A DNA stretch of 64,000 nucleotides from Halopenitus persicus (GTDB taxonomy: Archaea > Halobacteriota > Halobacteria > Halobacteriales > Haloferacaceae): the NCBI RefSeq assembly GCF_002355635.1, contig NZ_AP017558.1:1240001-1304000 (forward strand), given 5' to 3'. The stretch's first letter is position 1. Each line of letters begins with the position of its first letter. Position numbers and translations under genes: made by a program. The notes under the pieces were generated by a model. It was not told the DNA's origin. It made no database searches and saw only the letters and a list, made by a program, of their open reading frames with translations. Of this stretch, positions 60,774 through 64,000 are shown piece by piece.

Positions 60774-62570
60774 ATGACCGACTACTTCGAGGTTCACGAG
60801 CGGGACGGCGCCGCCCGCCTCGGCGAGCTCCGGCTCGCGGACCCCGTCCGGACGCCGGCCCGGGCGGATCCGTTCGTAGAGGACGCCGGCAGCCTCTGGG
60901 CGACCGACCGATCGGTTCCCGACGGCGGCGAGGACGCGCTGACGGTGCTCCCACACCGCGGGTTCCCGGCCGGCACCCGCCGGGAGGTCCGGGAGGCGTT
61001 TCGGGTCGACCATCCCGACGTCGAGTTTCCCAGCGCGGCGGTCGTGAGCGCCGCCGAGCCCGTCGACGCCGGCGCCGATGCGTACGTCATCTCCGAGGCA
61101 CCCGCGCTCGTGGGGCACGCGCGGGCGTTCGTCGAGGCGATGGTGCGGGTCAAACGATCGCTCCCGGCCGATACCGCCGTGCTGCTGTCCGGGGTCGCGA
61201 CGCCGCTGAACGTCGCGACGCTCGCGTACGCCGGCGTCGACCTCGTCGACGGGACGCTCGCTCGCGTGAAGGGATCGCAGGGGAAGTACCTGACCACGGA
61301 CGGCGAGCACTTCCTCGAGGACCTCGCGGAGCTGCCGTGTGCGTGTCCCGCGTGTGCGGGTCCCCGCGAGGAGTTCACCCGCGAGGACTGTGAGGAGCAC
61401 AACCTGAACGCGCTCGACGCCGAGCTTCGGCGGGTTCGCCACCGGATCCACCGCGGCCGGCTGCGCGATTACATCGAGGGGCAGGCGCGCCACGACCAGT
61501 GGCTCACCGCCACGTTCCGCCGGCTCGACGACGAGTGGGGCTTCCTCGAGCAGCGGACGCCAGTGATCCGCGATGCGGAGATCACCGCCGCCAGCGCCGA
61601 GACGCTGGACAGGGTCGAGATCCGGCGGTTCGCCGACCGGGTGACCAGCCGCTACCGCTCGCGGTTCGACGCGCCGCTGGTGCTCGTGCCCTGCTCGGCG
61701 ACGAAGCCGTACAGCGACTCCCAGAGCCACCGGCAGTTCCACGACGCGATCCAATGGCGGGGACACATCGCCTCGATGACCTCGCCGATCGGCGTGGTGC
61801 CCCAGGAGCTCGAGACGACCTACCCGGCCCAGCACTACGACGCCGTGGTGACCGGCGACTGGTCGAGCGAGGAGATCGAGTTCGTCGCCGAGGTGCTGCG
61901 ACGCTATCTCGAGCGGAACGACTACCCCCGCGTGATCGCGCACGTTCCCGAGGACGGGTACCGGGAGATCTGCGAGCGCGTGGCGGACGCGGTCGACGTG
62001 CCCTTCGAGTACACCTGCGGGGACCATCCGACGACCGACGAGTCCCTGGCGGCCCTCGAAGCCGCGCTCGAGGGCGAGCCGGCCTACAGCAAGCGCGAGC
62101 GCGAACACAACACGGTTCGTGCCCTCGCGGACTACCAGTTCGGCCCGGCGGGGAGCGGGGGACCGGCAGGAGGCGCGAGCACCGACGCGGGACTCTTCGG
62201 CGACGACCTCCACACGACCGGCCGCTACCCGAAGCTACAGGCGTGGTCGGGGCCGGCCGGCGACGCGGGGACGCAGCTGGCGACGATGGTGCCCCAGTAC
62301 GGCGTCCTGTCGCTCACGCTCGCGGGCGCGCGGCGCTGGGTCGACAGCGACGTCCCGACGAAGCGGGTCGAGATCGACGGATTCGTCCCCCAGGGGTCGG
62401 TGCTCGCGCCCGGCGTCGTCGACGCCGACGACGCGATCCGCGTCGGCGACGAGGTCGTGGTCGAGGGACCGGCGGCGTTCGCCGTCGGCCGCGCCGAGAT
62501 GCACGGTGCGGAGATGGCCGACTCGACGCGCGGGATCGCGGTGACGGTCAGACACACCGAGGAGCGGTGA
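60774..62570 (+). CDS. arcS: Archaeosine synthase (alpha subunit)
   Basis: 598 residues, close to the family's typical size. A TGT-like (beta/alpha)8 N-terminal half contains a zinc site (Cys189, Cys191, Cys194 in LPCACPACAGP, and Cys206/His209). The ArcS-specific motif VPCSATKPYSDSQSH (Cys307, Lys311) precedes the DUF5591 domain, and the C-terminal 85 residues are a PUA RNA-binding domain (VEIDGFVPQGSVLAPGVVDA). It converts preQ0 at position 15 of tRNA towards archaeosine by adding a lysine-derived amine, acting with a RaSEA radical-SAM partner in many archaea. That partner gene is not visible here. Confidence 0.94.
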   Translation: MTDYFEVHERDGAARLGELRLADPVRTPARADPFVEDAGSLWATDRSVPDGGEDALTVLPHRGFPAGTRREVREAFRVDHPDVEFPSAAVVSAAEPVDAGADAYVISEAPALVGHARAFVEAMVRVKRSLPADTAVLLSGVATPLNVATLAYAGVDLVDGTLARVKGSQGKYLTTDGEHFLEDLAELPCACPACAGPREEFTREDCEEHNLNALDAELRRVRHRIHRGRLRDYIEGQARHDQWLTATFRRLDDEWGFLEQRTPVIRDAEITAASAETLDRVEIRRFADRVTSRYRSRFDAPLVLVPCSATKPYSDSQSHRQFHDAIQWRGHIASMTSPIGVVPQELETTYPAQHYDAVVTGDWSSEEIEFVAEVLRRYLERNDYPRVIAHVPEDGYREICERVADAVDVPFEYTCGDHPTTDESLAALEAALEGEPAYSKREREHNTVRALADYQFGPAGSGGPAGGASTDAGLFGDDLHTTGRYPKLQAWSGPAGDAGTQLATMVPQYGVLSLTLAGARRWVDSDVPTKRVEIDGFVPQGSVLAPGVVDADDAIRVGDEVVVEGPAAFAVGRAEMHGAEMADSTRGIAVTVRHTEER

Positions 62571-62601
62571 CGGCCGTTCCGGCGTGAACGGAGGCGAGGT
62601 C

Positions 62602-62925
62602 CTACCACGTCTCGATCCGGCCCTCACGGACGTCCTCGAGACAGCCGGCACAGTCCGGGTGGTCGGCATCGAAGCAGGCCGGCGTCCCGTCCTCGGCGAC
62701 CGGAACCGCTCGGGTCTCGGCGTGTCGCCGGCAGACGATCCGGGCGTTCCCGTCCGCGTCGGTCGGCAGATCGAACCGGTCGGCCCCCGATCGGTCCGCA
62801 GCCGGATCGTCGGCTCCGGGGTCGGCGTCCTCGATCCCCGACCGATACGCGCGTCTGGCCGCCTCGAACTCCCGGCCGGCCCGTCTGAGTCCTCGGCGAA
62901 GCGCGCGCTCGAGGCCGTCGTCCAT
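62602..62925 (-). CDS. Small haloarchaeal Cys/His protein (DUF7091-like)
   Basis: 107 residues. An N-terminal Arg-rich helix (ERALRRGLRRAGREFEAARR) and an acidic linker precede a cysteine-containing module: IVCRRHAETRAVPVAEDGTP, ACFDADHPDCAGCLEDVREG (four Cys plus two His), probably zinc-binding. Family haloarchaea-specific (DUF7091 as I recall). Function unknown. Convergent with arcS. Confidence 0.72.
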   Translation of the reverse strand: MDDGLERALRRGLRRAGREFEAARRAYRSGIEDADPGADDPAADRSGADRFDLPTDADGNARIVCRRHAETRAVPVAEDGTPACFDADHPDCAGCLEDVREGRIETW

Positions 62926-62976
62926 ATCGGCGAATGGGTCGGCTACCCAATCAGTCTTCGGACGGCGGGCGGACCA

Positions 62977-64000
62977 TCACTCCTCCCGTCGCTGCCGCAT
63001 GCTCTGCCGGGTGAACTGCGGGCGGGCACGGATCCCCTTCCGCGATCGGAACGACCGATACAACGCGATCGCGAGCGGCATCGAGAGGCCCAACGAGAGC
63101 GCCGCGAGCTCCCAGGCGTTCGCGAACGAGTAGAGGATCGTCGCCGAGAGGACGCCGACGGCGAGCAGCACCGAGTAGGCGATCCGCATCGCCAGCTTGT
63201 CGAGCACGTGGGTGTCGTCCTCGATGGTGACGTTGAGATGGACGTCTCCGCGCTCGGCCCGGTCGAGGACGCGGTCGAGCTTCGGCGGGACGGTGACGAG
63301 GGAGCGGGCGGTTTCCTGGAGCTGGTCGCCGGCCTCGGCGGCCATATCGCGCGCGGTCTGCTCGTAGTAGCCCTCCTCGCGGAGGTAGTCGGTGGCCGTC
63401 TCGATGAAGTCGAACTCGGGATCGAGGGTGACGCAGACCCCCTCGACGACGGTCGCGACCCGGAGCACCAGCGCGAGGTTCCGGGGCAGCCGCAGCGGGA
63501 ACTCGTAGATCGTCGACTCGACCTGTTCGATGATCTGGTTCACCCGGTACTGCTCGATGTCCTCGCCGCGGGCGTCGGCGATGGCCAGTTCCATCACCTC
63601 CCCCATCACCTCTCGGTCGGCCTCCGGCGAGAGGGTCCCGATCGCGATCAACGTGTCGAGGATCGCGTCGATGTCCTGGTTCGCGACGGCGACGTAGAAC
63701 TCGACGATCTGCTCCTGCACGTACGGGTCGACGCGGCCGGACATCCCGAAGTCGTAGAAGACGATCGACCCGTCCTCGGCGACCGCGAGGTTCCCCGGAT
63801 GCGGATCGGCGTGGAAGACGCCGTCGTCGATGATCATCTGCAGGTACGCGCGCTGGAGCGTCTCCGCGACGGCGGTCGGGTCCAGCCCGTTCGCCTCCAG
63901 GTCGTCGATCCGGTCGATCTTGGTGCCCGGGACGTACTCCATCGTGAGGACGCGTTCGCCGGACGCCTCGGGATAGGCCGCGGGGATGCGGACCGAGTCG
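62977..64000 (-). CDS. ABC1/UbiB-family atypical protein kinase-like protein (5' end outside window)
   Basis: Partial; the frame is open to the right edge, and about 340 C-terminal residues are seen. The kinase-like C-lobe is visible: LTMEYVPGTKIDRIDDLEAN, catalytic loop VFHADPHPGNLAVAEDGSIV and the metal-binding FYDFGMSGRVDP. The last 70 residues contain two membrane segments (YSVLLAVGVLSATILYSFAN and ELAALSLGLSMPLAIALYRS). UbiB/COQ8 proteins are ATPases that support quinone synthesis or lipid handling. Haloarchaeal members are membrane-bound menaquinone- or lipid-related candidates, but the function here is unproven. Confidence 0.9.
   Translation of the reverse strand, partial: DSVRIPAAYPEASGERVLTMEYVPGTKIDRIDDLEANGLDPTAVAETLQRAYLQMIIDDGVFHADPHPGNLAVAEDGSIVFYDFGMSGRVDPYVQEQIVEFYVAVANQDIDAILDTLIAIGTLSPEADREVMGEVMELAIADARGEDIEQYRVNQIIEQVESTIYEFPLRLPRNLALVLRVATVVEGVCVTLDPEFDFIETATDYLREEGYYEQTARDMAAEAGDQLQETARSLVTVPPKLDRVLDRAERGDVHLNVTIEDDTHVLDKLAMRIAYSVLLAVGVLSATILYSFANAWELAALSLGLSMPLAIALYRSFRSRKGIRARPQFTRQSMRQRREE

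Overview
The window is chromosomal DNA of an extremely halophilic archaeon (class Halobacteria). The base composition is very GC-rich, the predicted proteins are strongly acidic, and the gene set is archaeal: EndA splicing endonuclease, archaeal TrpRS, aIF1, RPA with its partner, MptA, archaeosine synthase, Mch, an intron-containing elongator tRNA-Met, Tat and PGF-CTERM secreted proteins, and many haloarchaea-only DUF families. A Halorubrum-like genus is plausible, but the sequence alone does not prove it. About 62 protein genes and one tRNA are supported. Most long antisense ORFs are GC-driven shadows.

Layout. 1-9.5 kb: end of a MetY-type sulfhydrylase, malate dehydrogenase, an FAD oxidoreductase with an HTH gene, a Ski2/Brr2-type helicase, a NucS-N-domain/zinc-ribbon protein, and the endA-trpS pair. 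9.5-18 kb: small haloarchaeal proteins, carB, an alpha/beta hydrolase, a TVP38-family membrane protein and a PH-like/coiled-coil protein. 18.2-19.2 kb: elongator tRNA-Met with an intron, whose 3' end is repeated 885 bp downstream; between the copies lies only a hicB-hicA toxin-antitoxin pair, so this is a tiny tRNA-integrated island. 19.3-28.5 kb: cupin-rhodanese operon, a PGF-CTERM metallopeptidase, an RHH protein, a PhoU/TrkA-C protein, Mch and small conserved genes. 28.8-37.8 kb: YqeC, HAD, thioredoxin, Oxa1-like DUF106, adenylate kinase, DUF63, an aldehyde:ferredoxin oxidoreductase homologue without cluster cysteines, MobA and a PHP phosphoesterase. 37.8-54 kb: carA divergent from an Lrp regulator, type I Idi, iPGM, the RPA-RPAP operon, aIF1, dihydroorotase, ArgRS, the riboflavin regulator/kinase-ribB operon, IlvE and MptA. 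54-64 kb: TrmB and XRE regulators, a DUF255 protein, two GNAT enzymes, a glycosylation-rich secreted protein, ArcS and a partial UbiB/ABC1 kinase.

Connections. carA, carB and pyrC are dispersed pyrimidine genes. carA and carB share an identical 9-bp core (cgaaattcg and its complement) upstream of similar TATA elements, and the carA copy sits in the intergenic space with an Lrp-type regulator. The riboflavin operon starts with a winged-helix/riboflavin-kinase fusion and carries two identically spaced TCAC-N6-GTGA sites 21 bp apart, which suggests autoregulation. MptA and ArcS act at early and late steps of archaeosine formation.

The most unusual signals are: (i) the 885-bp hicBA island in tRNA-Met; (ii) short tandem repeats (19-33 bp) that span or touch the stop codons of at least five unrelated genes, most strikingly six copies of the last 11 codons of argS; and (iii) four enzymes with an expected key residue or set of residues missing (aldehyde oxidoreductase, Idi, dihydroorotase, an alpha/beta hydrolase).
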